Program-made: the position numbers and the translations under genes
The notes under the pieces: model-generated
The model's database searches: none
What the model was told of the DNA's origin: nothing
What the model saw: the letters and a program-made list of their open reading frames with translations, nothing else
Shown: in pieces, positions 26,106 through 34,822 of the stretch
Numbering within the stretch: position 1 is the stretch's first letter
How the letters are laid out: each line of letters starts with the position of its first letter
Assembly (NCBI GenBank): GCA_038522945.1
Contig: JBCBJV010000009.1
Coordinates: forward strand, 88,000-151,999
Length of the DNA stretch: 64,000 nucleotides
Direction of reading: 5' to 3'
Origin: MED-G105 sp038522945
GTDB taxonomy: Bacteria > Pseudomonadota > Alphaproteobacteria > Caulobacterales > Parvularculaceae

Positions 26106-27101
26106 TCAGTATCTAAAGAGGGCGGCGCCCCAAGTTAGGCCCCCACCCATTCCTTCAATCATCACGAGATCGCCGCGTTTTATACGCCCGTCCCGGACTG
26201 CTGTATTGAATGCAAGCGGGATCGAGGCGGCAGATGTGTTGCCATGGCCCTTAATGGTCGACACCACCCGATCGATCTTGAGATCGAGCTTTTTGATGAC
26301 CCCGGCAATAATCCGCTCATTGGCTTGATGGGGAACAAACCAATCGATTTCGTTCGGTTTGATGCCGGCCTGTTTCGCAACTTCAACCATTGCCCCGGAA
26401 ATCCTGTCTACTGCTTCGCGGAAGACCTTGTTGCCCTCCATTCGCAGGTGCCCAGTTGATTGTGTGGATGAGACGCCGCCATCGACATAAAGAAGATCCA
26501 CAAGCGATCCCTCGCAGCGAAGATAGCTTCCCAGAATGCCAGTTTCACAAACGGTGCCATCGTTTGCATCCGTATCGGCTGATTTTTCAACAGCCTCCAG
26601 GACCATTGCTCCTGCGCCGTCTCCAAAGAGTACGCACGTTGACCGATCACCCCAATCGAGGATCCGCGAAAAAGTTTCAGCCCCAATAACAAGGGCCTTT
26701 TTGTTTTGGCCACTCGCCAGGAACTTTTCCGCAGTGGAGAGGGCATAAACAAATCCGGTGCACACCGCCTGTAGATCGAACGCCGTACCGGCACCCGCGC
26801 CGAGCTTGCCTTGAACGATGGCAGCAGTAGCGGGGAAGGTTAGATCCGGTGTAGCGGTGGCAACAATGATCAGATCAATATCGCTCGCACGCAGATTGGC
26901 GTGTACCAGCGCTTGCCTTGCTGCATTCATCGCAAGATCAGATGTAACCTCGCCTTCGGCTGCAATGTGCCGCTCATGAATTCCAGTTCGTGTACGGATC
27001 CATTCATCACTTGTATCGATTTTCGAAGCAAGCTCATCATTGGTGATGATGCGTTCCGGCAAGTACCCGCCGCACCCGGTCACATGGACAGAAAATCTCA
27101 T
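26106..27101 (-). CDS. fabH: 3-oxoacyl-ACP synthase III
   Basis: Starts fatty-acid synthesis by condensing acetyl-CoA with malonyl-ACP. The triad is visible: the cysteine in LQAVCTGFVYAL, the histidine in PHQANERII and the asparagine in IKGHGNTSAASIP. The C-terminal GGGLTWGAALFRY is typical. At 331 residues it has the standard length. Its ATG overlaps the plsX stop by four bases (ATGA), so the two are coupled. Confidence 0.97.
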   Translation of the reverse strand: MRFSVHVTGCGGYLPERIITNDELASKIDTSDEWIRTRTGIHERHIAAEGEVTSDLAMNAARQALVHANLRASDIDLIIVATATPDLTFPATAAIVQGKLGAGAGTAFDLQAVCTGFVYALSTAEKFLASGQNKKALVIGAETFSRILDWGDRSTCVLFGDGAGAMVLEAVEKSADTDANDGTVCETGILGSYLRCEGSLVDLLYVDGGVSSTQSTGHLRMEGNKVFREAVDRISGAMVEVAKQAGIKPNEIDWFVPHQANERIIAGVIKKLDLKIDRVVSTIKGHGNTSAASIPLAFNTAVRDGRIKRGDLVMIEGMGGGLTWGAALFRY

Positions 27102-28222
27102 TCCGCCGCCTGCGGAACATCTGGCTCCGGACGATCAGACGGTGTCGAGGTCGTCTCGGTTCCTTCATGCACGTCGTGGCGTCGGCTTTTCACCAAAGCC
27201 ACGGTTTCGGCAACTTCCTTGCGGAACCCCTTGCCCACAAGCTGAGCCGCCATGGAGATGGCACTGGAGACGCCTTTAGAATCGGCACTGCCGTGACTTT
27301 TCACGACAACGCCATTGATGCCCAGAAAAACGCCCCCGTTAACCGAAGATGGATCTATCCTATCTTTCAGGACGCCCAACTGCCGACGCATTAAGAGCGC
27401 GCCCAACTTAGAAAGAATGTTCGCAGTCAGGGCCTCTTTCATCCAGCCACCGACCAATCGTGCGGCGCCCTCGGCGGACTTAAGAGCAATGTTGCCGGTG
27501 AAACCGTCGGTGACAACCACATCAACAGCCCCCAGTGAAATATCATTGCCTTCAACAAAGCCTGAAAATGCCATCGCCGGGTCAGCCTCGCGCAAGGTCT
27601 TTGCCGCGCGCCGGATCAACTCATGGCCTTTGAGCTCTTCAGAGCCCACGTTCAAGAGCCCTACCGTCGGGCGCTCCTTACCGGTCAGGGCACGGAAGAA
27701 TGCCTCACCCATGATGGCAAAGTTAACAAGCTGCTCCTCATCCGCTTCAACATTGGCGCCAACATCCAGAACGACGGACCTTCCTTTTGGGGTGGGCCAA
27801 ATCGCCGTAATCGCAGGTCGTTCGATGCCCTCGATCATCCCGAGTTGTCGGCGAGCGACTGCCATCAAGGCACCGGTGTTGCCGCAGGAAACGAGGCCAT
27901 GCGCGGCATTGTTTGTGACGTGCTCAATGGCCTTCCACATGGAAGTGTCACGCCCACGCCGAAGCACATGCATCGGCTTATCGGTCATGGAGACGACACT
28001 GTCGGCATCGAAGATCTTGGCACTGGCCAGTTCTTGCTGGTCATCGAGCAGGGGGCGCAATTGGGCTTCCGGCCCGAAAAAATGCATCTCGGCGTTAAGG
28101 CCATCTCGAAGGGCTTGCGCTGCGCCTGCAACCACTGGCGCTGGGCCCGCGTCGCCCCCCATGGCATCTACGGCTAAGCGGAGCCCGCCCGGTTCAGGAT
28201 TGGTCGAGGTGGTAGAATTCAT
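27098..28222 (-). CDS. plsX: phosphate acyltransferase PlsX
   Basis: Forms acyl-phosphate from acyl-ACP, feeding PlsY in phospholipid synthesis. Diagnostic segments are LAVDAMGGDAGP at the start, GRGRDTSMWKAIE-like substrate helix (RRGRDTSMWKAIEHV), SCGNTGALMA, LDVGANVEA and DVVVTDGFTGNIALK. Length 374 includes a C-terminal tail slightly longer than usual. Third gene of the minus-strand block; fabH overlaps its end. Confidence 0.97.
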   Translation of the reverse strand: MNSTTSTNPEPGGLRLAVDAMGGDAGPAPVVAGAAQALRDGLNAEMHFFGPEAQLRPLLDDQQELASAKIFDADSVVSMTDKPMHVLRRGRDTSMWKAIEHVTNNAAHGLVSCGNTGALMAVARRQLGMIEGIERPAITAIWPTPKGRSVVLDVGANVEADEEQLVNFAIMGEAFFRALTGKERPTVGLLNVGSEELKGHELIRRAAKTLREADPAMAFSGFVEGNDISLGAVDVVVTDGFTGNIALKSAEGAARLVGGWMKEALTANILSKLGALLMRRQLGVLKDRIDPSSVNGGVFLGINGVVVKSHGSADSKGVSSAISMAAQLVGKGFRKEVAETVALVKSRRHDVHEGTETTSTPSDRPEPDVPQAAE

Positions 28223-28384
28223 ATAGTCTCTGCTACCCGCGCATTAGCGCCGAAACAACAGGGGCTTATCATCCTTCGGGGGCTCGGCGCAAAGGTGGAA
28301 TCAGCCTGTTGACGGGATGGTGAGGCGAATTTTGACAGGCAGATCTCCGGATGCCTTCTCGGCTGGGGTCTGACATCAACTAGA

Positions 28385-29014
28385 TCAATCCTCATCCTTC
28401 GGCCTGCGCGCCGGTGTCGAAGTGGTGCCGGATTGTGAGTTTGCGTCGGCGTCAAGCGCCGCTTTCAATCCGGCGAACGGAGAGGCGGGGGCGTCCTGTC
28501 CGTAAGTGTCTGCCAAGCTAGGTGCGCCCTTTTTGCGTGGATAAGGCTCCATAGCGAGCGCGATCTGTTGGACGATCAGTTCCCCGAAATCGATCAGATC
28601 TCCTTCCACGACATCCCAATCATCGAGTTGTTCCTCCGCCTCATCGTCGCTTGGCGCCTCGCGAAAGAGACGTAAGACAAACGGCTCGCTAATCTCTTCA
28701 TTGACGTCCTCAAGACTTGCCACGCAAGTTCGGGTCAGTTTTGCCTCGATTGTGCCAGAAACCACGAATCCTCCCTTGTCGGCAGATATGGTTCCTTGCC
28801 CATTCAAGAGCGTAGCGCGCACCACCTGGAGGCGGACGGCTAAAGTCTCGAGCTGTTCCTCTGTTGCCGCGAAATTAAGGACCCGGTTGGTATCTGCGGC
28901 GCTTGCCAAGTCGATTACCGACCCAATGGGATGTTCGGCGGGAGAAAGGCTCGCAGTGATCTTTTCCGGATCAGAAATGCCCGGCTCAGCGTCTTGTTGC
29001 CGTTTGTTTTTCAT
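28385..29014 (-). CDS. DUF177 (YceD-like) protein
   Basis: A 209-residue soluble protein of the DUF177/YceD family, implicated in 23S rRNA accumulation in bacteria and plastids. The typical core is LTRTCVASLEDVNEEISEPFVLRLF, followed by the acidic stretch and DLIDFGELIVQQIALAMEPYPRKKGAP, which matches the conserved family end. Usually rpmF follows; here plsX follows after 162 nt and no rpmF is present, as in other alphaproteobacteria. Confidence 0.9.
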   Translation of the reverse strand: MKNKRQQDAEPGISDPEKITASLSPAEHPIGSVIDLASAADTNRVLNFAATEEQLETLAVRLQVVRATLLNGQGTISADKGGFVVSGTIEAKLTRTCVASLEDVNEEISEPFVLRLFREAPSDDEAEEQLDDWDVVEGDLIDFGELIVQQIALAMEPYPRKKGAPSLADTYGQDAPASPFAGLKAALDADANSQSGTTSTPARRPKDED

Positions 29015-29026
29015 TGCTCAATCCGA

Positions 29027-29557
29027 TTATGTCGCCGGATTAGGAAACTGGATGTGCCCTTTGCAGATCTCGGTGAGAGCCTGGTCTTCAAGGGAGGCCT
29101 GGGCCGCCATTACATACTTTGCGAGGTCTGGGGCAGAAACTGCCTTTTCGGTCTCGTAGACATTGCGGGACAGAGCGTCTGCCAGATCTCCGGCATTGCT
29201 GTCGTCGAGCGCCGAACCGTAGGCGCCAACCCGACCGTAGAAAGCCTCCGCCAGCCCTCTGATCTTGCGAGCAACGGACAGGTCGCCAACGCCCATTTCG
29301 CGCAGAGAGTCATCGAGATTTTTGAAGAACACGTCAAACAATGCTTGGGACAATGACCGATACCCGTCGCCTTGCTCTTTCAGGTGGCGCAATACTAGGT
29401 AGACGTGCACGCTCAATAGCTCAAAGCGCCCGACCGGCGTATCGGGTACCTGCCATTCGGCATAAAAGTGCCTACGTCGCGCGGCCGCAACGATCTCTTG
29501 GTAGAGGGAAACCGCAACTTCAGCGGTGGGGTCTTTTTTGAAGAATGAAAAGATCAT
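29027..29557 (-). CDS. ubiquinol-cytochrome c chaperone family protein
   Basis: A 176-residue protein starting MIFSFFKKDPTAEVAVSLYQ, the usual N-terminus of the alphaproteobacterial family related to mitochondrial Cbp3/UQCC1, which assists assembly of cytochrome b into the bc1 complex. The conserved core includes RRRHFYAEWQVPDT, GRFELLSVHVYLVLRHL and the FVVFFKNLDDSLREMGVGD-like helix (here ALFDVFFKNLDDSLREMGVG). The frame opens at 29587, but ATG 29557 has GAG-rich sequence before it and fits the family. First gene of the minus block, divergent from bamE; 12 nt before the DUF177 gene. Confidence 0.92.
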   Translation of the reverse strand: MIFSFFKKDPTAEVAVSLYQEIVAAARRRHFYAEWQVPDTPVGRFELLSVHVYLVLRHLKEQGDGYRSLSQALFDVFFKNLDDSLREMGVGDLSVARKIRGLAEAFYGRVGAYGSALDDSNAGDLADALSRNVYETEKAVSAPDLAKYVMAAQASLEDQALTEICKGHIQFPNPAT

Positions 29558-29692
29558 CGTTTCTCGAAATTGCGTTTCGCAACCCACCTAGGTAGCCTTG
29601 CAACGGCGGTCAACTGCGGCCAAAAAGGGCGAGTTGTCCGCGTTGGCGGTCGCGACCGTCATTTCCAGTATCTTGAGGCAAGTAGAGTAGTG

Positions 29693-30169
29693 ATGTCGAC
29701 ATTTAAGCCCTTAGCCGTGATTGCCGTACTAGCCGCAGCCTTAACCGCTGAGGGTTGTGTTTCTGTGCGCTCGGCACATGGTTATGTATTGGAGCGGGGT
29801 GAGACCAAGCTTACCGCCCGTGAGAATGTCGATACGAAAGAAAGCGTCATTGCAAGATATGGCGAGCCTTCGGTTCGAGGGGTTTTTGGCGATAATCGCT
29901 GGTATTACATCGCCAATCGCGATGAGGCGCGGGCCTTCTTCCGGCCAGAAATCACTTCCCAGGAAGTTGTTGCTTTCCATTTCAACGATGAGGGTGTTGT
30001 CGAGAAGGTCGAGACGGTTGGCCTGGAGCGCACTGTGGATTTGAAAATGGTCTCTAAAGTAACGCCGACCCGCGGCAAGGAGCTTTCGTTCTGGGAGCAG
30101 CTGCTTGGCAATGTTGGTCAGCTTCCCGCCGGTGGGCTCGGTGGCCAGCAGCAGCAAGGCCCGCGTTGA
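29693..30169 (+). CDS. bamE: SmpA/OmlA-type outer-membrane lipoprotein (BamE)
   Basis: Accessory lipoprotein of the beta-barrel assembly machinery. A 158-residue precursor begins MSTFKPLAVIAVL and has a signal followed by a cysteine (TAEGC), an imperfect lipobox. The SmpA/OmlA core is present: RENVDTKESVIARYGEPSVR, then FGDNRWYYIANR and VVAFHFNDEGVVEKVE. The Gly/Gln-rich tail is disordered. The frame extends 41 codons upstream over the divergent promoter, but the ATG at 29693 starts the signal. Divergence from the bc1 chaperone gene is conserved in alphaproteobacteria. Confidence 0.9.
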   Translation: MSTFKPLAVIAVLAAALTAEGCVSVRSAHGYVLERGETKLTARENVDTKESVIARYGEPSVRGVFGDNRWYYIANRDEARAFFRPEITSQEVVAFHFNDEGVVEKVETVGLERTVDLKMVSKVTPTRGKELSFWEQLLGNVGQLPAGGLGGQQQQGPR

Positions 30170-30235
30170 TGACATCAAGCAAGTTGATGCTTGCCGTTTG
30201 CGACCCGGCATGAGGCCGAGGTAATTCGCACGCGT

Positions 30236-30892
30236 CTAGGCTGCAGATTCACTCGCGCCTGGATGCCCGTCCGTTGGGGCTTCGCCGTTCTCTTCCGCCT
30301 GGCGTTCGCGCACAATCCGCTGATAGGCATGATTGACCTTTTGGGTTGCCAGGATTGCTGCCCGGGAAATCTCGTCGTCGACATCGAGGCCTGACAGCGT
30401 GTCCGGATGGACCGCCTTTATCCGTGCCTTGTAAGCGCGGCGTATCTCTTCCAGCGACGCGTCCGGCGACACTCGGAGGGTCTTGTAGGGATCGAACGTG
30501 CGGCGGCGTTTGTGTGGGATGGGGTTCTCGTCGCTTTGCTTATCCTCGCTAGTATTCGAACCGCCTAGATCTTCCCCATCAGGATTTGGTTGATGGCCGA
30601 TGGCATCTGCAAAATGAAAAGTGTGCGCTGTTTCGTCAGGTGCCTCGTGATCAGCTTCGTCGCTGGCGTAGCGTTCAGTGACAGACACGATGTTGGTTTT
30701 GGCAACAATAATCGTTTTTCCGTCAAGTCGCTTGACGGGGATAAAGTTGCGCTCATCATTTAGGAGGTCAATCAGCCTCTCGTCTGGACGAAGAAAGACA
30801 ATGGCGTCGAAAAGCTGGTTATCCGCCAACGCAATGGTGACGGACGTCTCGAACTTCGTTCGCGCCTGGGCCCCTTTTTCGAACATATGCAC
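30236..30892 (-). CDS. J-domain (DnaJ-like) protein with N-terminal DUF
   Basis: A 218-residue protein. The N-terminal about 75 residues form a beta-rich unit (FETSVTIALADNQLFDAIVF ... VKRLDGKTIIVAKTNIVSVTE). An acidic linker follows, then a C-terminal J domain (about 134-200: FDPYKTLRVSPDASLEEIRR with the VHPDTL tripeptide HPD needed to stimulate DnaK). No zinc-finger or Gly/Phe region, so it is a class III co-chaperone with unknown client. Confidence 0.88.
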   Translation of the reverse strand: MHMFEKGAQARTKFETSVTIALADNQLFDAIVFLRPDERLIDLLNDERNFIPVKRLDGKTIIVAKTNIVSVTERYASDEADHEAPDETAHTFHFADAIGHQPNPDGEDLGGSNTSEDKQSDENPIPHKRRRTFDPYKTLRVSPDASLEEIRRAYKARIKAVHPDTLSGLDVDDEISRAAILATQKVNHAYQRIVRERQAEENGEAPTDGHPGASESAA

Positions 30893-30978
30893 TCCGCTCG
30901 TTAACCGCAGAGGCTAGATAATTTGCCTTAAGGAGGCGTTTCCAAATGGAAAATCGGGATCTGACCGGGGGATTTAGC

Positions 30979-31185
30979 TCACTCGGCTTTCGGGTCACTG
31001 TTCATCCAGGTGATCAAATATTTGACTGGTAGGGCCCAGGCGAGCCCCGCAATGGTGAAATAGAGCACCTGGAGGGGCCAGAAACTCGGCAGCTTTTCGC
31101 CAATGGCTGCTGCCAAAAACATATATAGCGTCACCCCGGGAACAAGGACGAACAAGCCGAGGAGTTTCTTTTGTCTTGGAGCCAT
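30979..31185 (-). CDS. DUF2842 small membrane protein
   Basis: A 68-residue protein with two membrane segments (about 8-27 and 37-61) and the family pattern RKLLGLFVLVPGVTLYMFLA-like start followed by FTIAGLAWALPVKYLITWM. DUF2842 proteins are almost confined to alphaproteobacteria and have no known role. It lies divergent from ctaA, 114 nt away. Confidence 0.85.
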   Translation of the reverse strand: MAPRQKKLLGLFVLVPGVTLYMFLAAAIGEKLPSFWPLQVLYFTIAGLAWALPVKYLITWMNSDPKAE

Positions 31186-31299
31186 GGGTGCTTCCGGTTG
31201 AAAAGTCTCAAAAATCCGTACCGGTTTCTTTAACCGCGGTCAAAGCAACGCGACGTCGCGCCACGCGAAATCCGAGCGCTGCTGCCCTATTTCCTTCCC

Positions 31300-32409
31300 A
31301 TGAGACAAAACCGATTTCTTGATGGGCTCTTCCTAGAGGCCCCCTGTCAGATGCGACAGCGCCCCGTTGCGATCTGGCTTTTTTTGATGTGTGCCCTGGT
31401 GGCCCTTATGGTCATGGTCGGCGGGGCGACAAGGCTGACGGATTCTGGGCTCTCAATTACCGAGTGGCGCCCGGTGACAGGGGCCATTCCCCCTTTGTCT
31501 GAAGCCATGTGGCTCGATGAGTTTGAGAAGTACAAGACAATCCCGGAGTACGAACAGGTCAACTGGGGGATGAGCCTTGATGAGTTCAAGGTCATTTACT
31601 GGTGGGAGTGGGGGCACCGCTTTCTCGGCCGTCTCATTGGAATCGCCTTTTTCGTGCCTTTTGTTGCCTTTTTGTCCATGGGACTTTTGACCCGTCACCT
31701 GGCGCTGAAGCTGTTTGGATTGTTCTTGCTTGGCGGTGCTCAAGGGGCTCTTGGATGGTGGATGGTTTCATCGGGGCTCTCTGAGCGGATAGATGTGAGC
31801 CAGTATCGCCTCGCGGCCCATCTGGGCATGGCAATGCTCTTGTTTGGCGCCATGTTCTGGGTCGGCCTCGGCCTGATCAGCACCCAGAGGAAAAACTCGA
31901 TCCAATCGCCTTTGCTTGCATTGCTGCCAGTTTTTGTCTTTGGGCAGATTATCCTTGGCGCCTTTGTTGCTGGCTTGAGGGCGGGGCTGACGTATAACAC
32001 TTGGCCATTGATGGATGGTAGGTTCGTGCCGCGCGGCTACTTCCGTGAAAACGCTCGCTTCAATGATCTTTTTGAGACCATTGAGGCTGTCCAGTTTAAC
32101 CACCGCATCGGTGCCTATCTGGTCGTCTCGCTTGCGGTTACTGTCGCGTGGCAGCATCGCGCGTCGCTCTTAAGAACGCCGGCGCTAGCAATCGGGGCGG
32201 TTGCCTCCAGCCAAATGTTGCTCGGTATCGTGACACTGCTAGCTGGCACGCCAATCTGGATGGGGCTTGCCCATCAATTCGGTGCCTTGATCTTATTTGC
32301 CGCCACCATTTACGGCGCTCACGGACTTGGCAGGTCTATTTCGATTTCAAATCCGGTTTCTGCCTCCGGTATGACATCCCGTGCGCTCACCGTTGAGCCA
32401 AGCGGTTGA
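31300..32409 (+). CDS. ctaA: heme A synthase (COX15/CtaA)
   Basis: Oxidises the C8 methyl of heme O to the formyl group of heme A for cytochrome oxidase. The 369-residue membrane protein has two four-helix halves; the glutamate/histidine-bearing segments read WWEWGHRFLGRLIG, YRLAAHLGMAM, QFNHRIGAYLVV and LAHQFGALILFA. The N-terminal GGATRLTDSGLSITEWRPVTG is family-diagnostic. ATG at 31300 or at 31351 could start it. The last 91 bases overlap the convergent lipoprotein gene, and the C-terminal about 25 residues are not conserved. Confidence 0.95.
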   Translation: MRQNRFLDGLFLEAPCQMRQRPVAIWLFLMCALVALMVMVGGATRLTDSGLSITEWRPVTGAIPPLSEAMWLDEFEKYKTIPEYEQVNWGMSLDEFKVIYWWEWGHRFLGRLIGIAFFVPFVAFLSMGLLTRHLALKLFGLFLLGGAQGALGWWMVSSGLSERIDVSQYRLAAHLGMAMLLFGAMFWVGLGLISTQRKNSIQSPLLALLPVFVFGQIILGAFVAGLRAGLTYNTWPLMDGRFVPRGYFRENARFNDLFETIEAVQFNHRIGAYLVVSLAVTVAWQHRASLLRTPALAIGAVASSQMLLGIVTLLAGTPIWMGLAHQFGALILFAATIYGAHGLGRSISISNPVSASGMTSRALTVEPSG

Positions 32410-33464
32410 GTGAGTGCCGTCAGGATGCCGTTCCATGGCACGATCGTCAGAGTTGGATCGTCGCCTGTGCCGCAGCAAACTGTCAGCACACCATCCCGAT
32501 AGACAGCCCCATAGTTATCGAACCCGATGGCAAAGCTGTCGGCCCGGGTCACTGGCCCGAAATCGAATGTGCCCTGAATGGAGAGCGTGCCCAGCGCATG
32601 GCCGTCCGCGGTGTCAAAGAGTGAAAGGGTGCCACTGGATTTGTCCATGACGCCAAGCGTGGCGGAGAGTGTGCGTTCGTCTCCGGAGGCCTCCGAGGCC
32701 CTTAGCGAAATCGAAATGCCTGTGGGAGAAACAATGCCCGTTTCAGCGAGCAAGTCCGGGGCTTCCTCGCCCGCTTGTTTCAAAATCGAGCCGGATGCTG
32801 TCAGGTAAAACGTCGAACCTGTGTCCGGACGGCTTGTACAAGCAATCACGTCTTCCGGCAGCCGCACTGAAAAGAGCGCCGCATTATCAAGTCCGCCTGC
32901 TGATAATGAATAGTACCGCGCGGCACCATCACCAAACGCAACAAGACGGTCAGTTTCCTGATCAATGATGCAAACACCTTCCGCTTCTAGCTCAAAGCTG
33001 CCTACGGTCGACAGGGTCCGGGTCATATTGTCGATCGAAACCAACTGGCCACTATTGGCTAACGCATCGAAGACCACCGCGTATCCTTGCGCGCCGGCGC
33101 CGCGACCGTCGTATCCGATTGCTAAGTCTGTCCCAGCCACATTGATCAGGGTGGGGACATCCGTGCCGTCTTCAATGTTTAATGCCGTCAGGCCCTTTCT
33201 GCTTAAGGACAAAATCAGGCTATTGAACGAAAGTGTAGGATGGGACCACATGCCGATGGCATTTGCCGGCGCAGGCAAGGTGTAGGCATCAGTCGCCGTT
33301 GCTGCAGCATTAGGCGCGGTCTGCGGCGTGTCTGAGGGTGGTTGTTCCAGAACCACCGGATCCCCTTCGGCAGTCGGCTGGTCAATCGATCCTTGGTCGC
33401 CGCAGGCTGCCAACAAGAGATATGGCCCTCCGACCGCGATGACCCGCCAATTGATCTTGTTCAT
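32319..33464 (-). CDS. lipoprotein with phytase-like beta-propeller pattern
   Basis: A 381-residue precursor. The signal ends in LLAAC with Cys21, a clear lipobox. After a Pro/Thr-rich spacer (about 22-65) come beta-strand repeats containing NAIGMWSHPTLSFNSLILSL, IGYDGRGAGAQGYAVVFD and FELEAEGVCIIDQETDRLVAFGDG. The EGxC..D..T..L pattern is reminiscent of 3-phytase propellers, but catalytic acidic residues cannot be checked by eye, so enzyme activity is only a suggestion. ATG at 33464 starts the signal; an ATG-type start nine codons earlier is possible. Overlaps the 3' end of ctaA. Confidence 0.7.
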   Translation of the reverse strand: MNKINWRVIAVGGPYLLLAACGDQGSIDQPTAEGDPVVLEQPPSDTPQTAPNAAATATDAYTLPAPANAIGMWSHPTLSFNSLILSLSRKGLTALNIEDGTDVPTLINVAGTDLAIGYDGRGAGAQGYAVVFDALANSGQLVSIDNMTRTLSTVGSFELEAEGVCIIDQETDRLVAFGDGAARYYSLSAGGLDNAALFSVRLPEDVIACTSRPDTGSTFYLTASGSILKQAGEEAPDLLAETGIVSPTGISISLRASEASGDERTLSATLGVMDKSSGTLSLFDTADGHALGTLSIQGTFDFGPVTRADSFAIGFDNYGAVYRDGVLTVCCGTGDDPTLTIVPWNGILTALTQPLGSTVSARDVIPEAETGFEIEIDLPSP

Positions 33465-33794
33465 GTCGTAACATCCCATCTCTGACATCATCGAATTCTA
33501 GCTTTATGCCCTTAGCGCTTTTTGCTGCTGCGTAAAGCGCCCATCGCTCCGGGTTGGATGCATGCGACTCTCTTCGTTGCCACCAACCGCACGCAGCATG
33601 GTTTATCGCCTAATGGAGTGAATTGCGAAAACGGCCAAAATATTGTGGTATCATAATACCGCACTCGTATAATACTGATTTCATTACGTTTTAAAAAATT
33701 TGTTGACGACATGCATGCAGGTGGCTATTCCCACGGCCCAATCGCAGCGCGTTCTAAAGCGGCGCGCGTGCGCATTCAAAGGATAGCTAAAGAC
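33465..33794. other. Intergenic region between the lipoprotein gene and rplM
   Basis: A 330-nt divergent region. A TATAAT hexamer stands at 33668-33673 on the plus strand with TTGTGG at 33643-33648 (19-nt spacing), a weak but plausible rplM-rpsI promoter giving a leader of about 115 nt. A short palindrome GGTAT-CATA-ATACC (33647-33660) falls between the hexamers. An open frame covers 28 codons before rplM but lacks family sequence. Confidence 0.5.
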
Positions 33795-34262
33795 ATGAAG
33801 ACCTATACCGCCAAAGCGGGCGAGGTAGATAAGAAGTGGGTGCTGATCGACGGCGAAGGACTCGTTGTTGGTCGTCTTGCTTCCCTTATCGCCTTGCGCC
33901 TGCGCGGCAAGCACAAGCCGATTTATACCCCGAATGTCGACTGCGGAGACAATGTGATTGTCGTTAACGCAGACAAAGTCGTCTTTACGGGCAACAAGCT
34001 GAAAGACAAAAAGTTCTACTGGCACACGGGCTATCCGGGCGGGATCAAGGAACGCACCATGGAGAAGATCCTTGGCGGCGCACATCCTGACCGGGTTATC
34101 ACCAAAGCTGTTGAGCGGATGATGCCAAAGGAGTCTCCTTTGGCCCGTCAGCAAATGACAAACCTGCGGGTTTATGCCGGTACCGATCATCCTCATGAAG
34201 CTCAACAGCCTGAAGTGCTGGACATAGCTGCCATGAACCCGAAAAACAAAAGAGACGCGTGA
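33795..34262 (+). CDS. rplM: 50S ribosomal protein L13
   Basis: Early-assembling large-subunit protein. The 155 residues begin MKTYTAKAGEVDKKWVLIDG and contain VVGRLASLIALRLRGKHKP, VVVNADKVVFTGNKLKDK-like and the family signature LRVYAGTDHPHEAQQPEVLD near the C-terminus. ATG 33795, preceded by GGA about 11 nt upstream, is preferred over the longer open frame. It overlaps rpsI by four bases. Confidence 0.98.
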   Translation: MKTYTAKAGEVDKKWVLIDGEGLVVGRLASLIALRLRGKHKPIYTPNVDCGDNVIVVNADKVVFTGNKLKDKKFYWHTGYPGGIKERTMEKILGGAHPDRVITKAVERMMPKESPLARQQMTNLRVYAGTDHPHEAQQPEVLDIAAMNPKNKRDA

Positions 34263-34753
34263 CGGACCCCATGAGCACAACGACCTTAGAAGACCTGAAA
34301 GACGTCGCCGCGGATGCCGGTGTTGTAGAAATCGAAGATGTCCTGCCGGAGCCGAAAATCGACTCCCTCGGGCGCTCTTACGCGACGGGCAAACGGAAAA
34401 CTGCCATCGCTCGCGTTTGGATCAAGCCAGGCAATGGCAAGATCGTCGTCAATAAAAAAGATCACACGGAGTATTTCGGCCGTGCTGTTCTCCAGATGAT
34501 CATCAAGCAGCCTCTAATCGCCGCTGAGCGCAATGATCAGTATGATGTGTTTTGTTCCGTTACGGGTTCTGGCCCTTCCGGACAAGCTGGGGCCGTGCGC
34601 CACGGGATTGCAAAAGCATTGACATACTATGAGCCGACACTTCGATCAGCCCTGAAAAAGGGTGGCTTCCTGACCCGTGACAGCCGCGTTGTCGAACGGA
34701 AAAAGTATGGACGGAAGAAAGCCCGTCGGAGCTTCCAGTTCTCAAAACGATAG
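34259..34753 (+). CDS. rpsI: 30S ribosomal protein S9
   Basis: Small-subunit protein whose C-terminal tail contacts P-site tRNA. The core YATGKRKTAIARVWIKPGNG, VTGSGPSGQAGAVRHGIAKAL and the end KYGRKKARRSFQFSKR (terminal SKR) are family hallmarks. An acidic N-terminal extension of about 40 residues is typical of alphaproteobacteria. The GTG at 34259 overlaps the rplM stop (GTGA); an ATG at 34271 is an equally possible start. Confidence 0.97.
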   Translation: MTDPMSTTTLEDLKDVAADAGVVEIEDVLPEPKIDSLGRSYATGKRKTAIARVWIKPGNGKIVVNKKDHTEYFGRAVLQMIIKQPLIAAERNDQYDVFCSVTGSGPSGQAGAVRHGIAKALTYYEPTLRSALKKGGFLTRDSRVVERKKYGRKKARRSFQFSKR

Positions 34754-34776
34754 TCACGACAGCCGCTACAATGCAC

Positions 34777-34806
34777 AAAGGCCCCGGCTTTGCTGGGGTC
34801 TTTCTT
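34777..34806 (+). terminator. Rho-independent terminator of rplM-rpsI
   Basis: AAAGGCCCCGGC (34777-34788) pairs with GCTGGGGTCTTT (34792-34803), 12 bp with two G-T pairs and a TTT loop, followed by a T-rich stretch. Confidence 0.85.
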
Positions 34807-34822
34807 GTTGCGTCAACTCAAA

